Source: Lachnospiraceae bacterium
GTDB lineage: Bacteria; Bacillota; Clostridia; Lachnospirales; Lachnospiraceae
Assembly: GCA_017432565.1 (NCBI GenBank)
Contig: JAFRIW010000013.1
Location: forward strand, 1 to 64,000
DNA: 64,000 bases
Direction of reading: 5' to 3'
The translations under genes were made by a program, and so were the position numbers. Below the pieces are notes generated by a model, which saw only the letters and a list, made by a program, of their open reading frames with translations, made no database searches and was not told where the DNA came from. Positions 62,121 to 64,000 of this stretch are shown in pieces; the first letter of the stretch is position 1; every line of letters begins with the position of its first letter.

Positions 62121-62226
62121 GACGGCGCCGGGCTTAAGGAGGCTGCGCAGTGGGGGAACCTTTTGTGGTCAGTTCGTGATTGCGCGCGGCGCTTCGCCGC
62201 ATGCGTGCCTTAAGTCCGGCGCTGTC
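62121..62226 (+). other. Long GC-rich inverted repeat, candidate structured RNA
   Basis: The arms 62121-62139 and 62208-62226 pair over 19 bases. Both non-Watson-Crick positions would be G-U pairs if the plus strand is transcribed, but A-C mismatches if the minus strand is. Inside the 68-base loop a second strong hairpin GCGGCG/CGCCGC (62186-62191 with 62195-62200) occurs. There is no reading frame. The element might be a non-coding RNA or a small mobile palindromic element. No known family was recognised. Confidence 0.45.
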
Positions 62227-62905
62227 TGTTTTAAGATTTCCGGGGGTTTGTGTGCTAAATTGGATTTAGGCGCGGCCCGATCGACTTAACCGGGCCGGAT
62301 GACTTGACGGCCACAGACCGAGGAGAGCTGATCACCCCGGTGCCCTCTTTCATCCCGATCCTTGCCCGCACGGCGGGAGAGTATCTCTTCTGCAATGTGC
62401 TGCAGAATATCAACTTCTCATTTTCCCTTCTTAACCAGAAATGGATTTATCGTTTCGTCACTGAACGGAGCTGCCTGACTACTTTTCAGAATCGATATCC
62501 TTGAAGGCTGTTTTCGGAAAGCGGAGTATCGATTGAATCCTGATGAAAATAAAACGGGAAATTCCGAACATGATGCCTGGTTATCGCATTGATCCGGAAG
62601 ACTGTTGTGCTGCTTCCTGCAATGCCGGTTATATAAAAACGGGATCTGTAAACTGCCGATCTCCCTCCTTTCCCGATACCGTGGATTTCCCGGCCGTGAA
62701 ACCAATTATAGCGGCGGGAATTCGCTGTTTCAATGTGTTTTTATCTATTTAATTCATTTTCTCCATTACTTATATCCAAGGTGTCCGGCTTTTGGATAAA
62801 CCGACTGAGCTCTTCGTGATCTTGTACAAAAAAATCCGTCCCGAACTGTGCATTCTGCGAAAACTAAAATTTTCTAAAACTTTTCGAAACAATCCCGAAA
62901 ATCTA
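62227..62905. other. Gene-poor region upstream of mecA
   Basis: About 680 bases without a convincing gene. Short open frames on both strands have no recognisable domains and no good ribosome-binding sites. A hairpin CGGCCCG/CGGGCCG (62273-62279 with 62291-62297, 11-base loop) follows the long inverted repeat. The rest becomes AT-rich toward mecA. It may be a decayed gene, but no parent could be identified. Confidence 0.6.
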
Positions 62906-62934
62906 TTGACGAAGGCCTCACAGACTGCAAAAAT
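62906..62934 (+). promoter_or_regulatory. Possible promoter of mecA
   Basis: -35 TTGACG (62906-62911), 17-base spacer, weak -10 AAAAAT (62929-62934). It is 36 bases before ATG 62971. Confidence 0.4.
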
Positions 62935-62970
62935 ACAGTTAGAAACAAATAAATTAAGGAGGAAAACGGC

Positions 62971-63762
62971 ATGAAAATAGAGCGTCTGAGTGAAAACCAG
63001 ATTCGCTGCATTCTGACCGGCGAGGACCTTGCGGCCCGCCAGCTCAAGCTCAGCGAACTTGCATACGGCACCGAGAAGGCCAAGCGTCTGTTCCGCGATA
63101 TGATGCAGCAGGCCTCGACCCTGTATGGTTTTGATGCCGAGAACTTTCCTCTTATGATTGAAGCGGTTCCGCTCAGCTCGGACAGCATCGCGCTGATCGT
63201 GACCAAGGTCGAGAATCCCGAAGAGCTGGATACCCGCTTTTCCAGCTTTGCCCCTTCCGTTCAGAAGAGCGCTTATCCGGAATCCGGAGAGAGTTCGCCC
63301 TTCGAGCAGCTCCTGAACAGTCTGCGGGATACCTTCGCGGACTCGCTGCAGCTGGCTGCGGCGAAGCATCTGGAAGCGGAGCAGGAGGGAAAGAACCAGG
63401 CCCCTGCGGGAGAAGGGAATGCCCGCAGCAGCTACGCGGAGCGGATGCATACCTATGCGATGACGCACCGTCTTTATGTCTTTGACCGCTTCAGTGATCT
63501 GCTCAGTGCCGCGGCGCGCATCGGCGGGCGCTTTTCCGGGCAGAGCAGTCTCTTCAGGGATCCGGAAAAGGATCTCTACTACCTGCTGCTTGTCACATCC
63601 TCCCGCGAGGAGACAATGGCAATGCAGTCCGTTCTTGCCGCACTCTCCGAGTACGGCACGCCGTCCATGTTTTCCTACGGCCGGGAGCAGTCTCTTACGG
63701 AGCACTATCCTGTCGTCATCGCGGAAAACGCTCTGAATGTCCTCTCCGGAATCTCCTCCTGA
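62971..63762 (+). CDS. mecA: Adaptor protein MecA
   Basis: 263 residues. The N-terminal substrate-binding domain begins MKIERLSENQIRCILTGEDL, and the C-terminal ClpC-binding domain includes HRLYVFDRFSDLLSAA. It delivers substrates to ClpCP and activates ClpC. A charged, Gln/Glu-rich linker lies at about residues 110-155. AAGGAGG stands before the ATG. A long open frame on the opposite strand is a shadow. Confidence 0.93.
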   Translation: MKIERLSENQIRCILTGEDLAARQLKLSELAYGTEKAKRLFRDMMQQASTLYGFDAENFPLMIEAVPLSSDSIALIVTKVENPEELDTRFSSFAPSVQKSAYPESGESSPFEQLLNSLRDTFADSLQLAAAKHLEAEQEGKNQAPAGEGNARSSYAERMHTYAMTHRLYVFDRFSDLLSAAARIGGRFSGQSSLFRDPEKDLYYLLLVTSSREETMAMQSVLAALSEYGTPSMFSYGREQSLTEHYPVVIAENALNVLSGISS

Positions 63763-63932
63763 GCCTGCGGCTGTCTGCGCGGGAAACCCTTGATTTTGTT
63801 GTGTTTTTCTGACCATACAATCCGCATTTTCCGTTGCTTTTTGACCTCCTGAATGCTACTATATTTTTATGATTGTCTAGCTATGGGCAAATGGTAGGTC
63901 TGTAGCATCAAATATTCACAGGAGGAATGAAA

Positions 63933-64000
63933 ATGGCTAGAAAAATGTTAACCATGGATGGTAACGAAGCGGCCGCGCACGTAGCATATGCGTATACCGA
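63933..64000 (+). CDS. nifJ: Pyruvate:ferredoxin (flavodoxin) oxidoreductase, N-terminal start only
   Basis: The window ends 68 bases into this gene. The visible peptide MARKMLTMDGNEAAAHVAYAYT matches the conserved N-terminus of single-chain pyruvate:ferredoxin oxidoreductases (MDGN, AAAHVAYA). The enzyme oxidises pyruvate to acetyl-CoA and CO2, reducing ferredoxin in anaerobic fermentation. AGGAGG lies before ATG 63933. Domains further on cannot be checked. Confidence 0.85.
   Translation, partial: MARKMLTMDGNEAAAHVAYAYT

Noticed and set aside
62770..63816. 348-codon minus-strand frame opposite mecA
   Set aside because: MecA on the plus strand has a strong ribosome-binding site and family motifs; the minus-strand product has none.

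Overview
The window looks like a chromosomal housekeeping stretch of a fairly GC-rich member of the Clostridia, most likely Lachnospiraceae. The reasons are gene content and order: type III glutamine synthetase, GlgC/GlgD pair, SpoVG, IreB-RuvX-DUF1292, hrcA-grpE-dnaK-dnaJ behind a CIRCE element, DnaD/DnaI primosome proteins, a V-type ATPase operon with Na+-site residues in the rotor subunit, a PcsB/SleB-type wall hydrolase and the start of pyruvate:ferredoxin oxidoreductase. No prophage, insertion sequence, CRISPR array or rRNA operon was seen. Most of the window is densely packed operons, largely on the minus strand.

Layout. 1-3960 (minus): hup, rqcP, divIC, tilS, hpt and the 5' part of ftsH. 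ftsH breaks off near position 117, and the first ~117 bases are instead a plus-strand piece of a D-Ala-D-Ala carboxypeptidase, so the left edge is a rearrangement or an assembly join. 3979-4704: a phosphodiesterase and a tRNA-Gln(CUG) with its own promoter and terminator. 4739-14834 (minus): a closely spaced run ireB-ruvX-DUF1292-rnj-MltG-like-trmR-trhP-glnN-trkA-trkH, combining tRNA wobble-uridine modification, RNA decay, nitrogen assimilation and K+ uptake. 15016-16682: mtaB, divergent from a small HPr-like protein that keeps the Ser46 region but lacks the phosphorylatable histidine. 16777-26157 (minus): the heat-shock operon hrcA-grpE-dnaK-dnaJ-prmA-rsmE-iscS-thiI. 26244-31537 (minus): a lysine/alanine-rich DUF6465 protein, then GNAT protein-glpK-aminotransferase-uppP. 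31547-31874 holds a candidate small RNA on the plus strand. 31875-39993 (minus): glgC-glgD-spoVG-pth-mfd-glycosyltransferase.

40176-44979 is plus strand: murC, dnaD, dnaI and a long-form PRPP synthetase, with three tandem DnaA-box-like repeats ahead of dnaD. 44961-56271 (minus) is a nine-subunit V-type ATPase operon that ends with an 854-residue membrane-anchored protein of unknown function. 56298-62109 (minus): a GH18-type glycosidase, Sua5, rpiB, upp, dCMP deaminase and a PcsB/SleB-type hydrolase. 62110-62970 is gene-poor and contains a long GC-rich inverted repeat that may be a structured RNA. The window ends with mecA and the first codons of nifJ on the plus strand.

The best candidates for something new are the V-ATPase-linked 854-residue protein, the two candidate structured RNAs (31719-31840 and 62121-62226), the DnaA-box-like array before the primosome genes, and the histidine-less HPr. 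No clearly novel defence or mobile system is visible.
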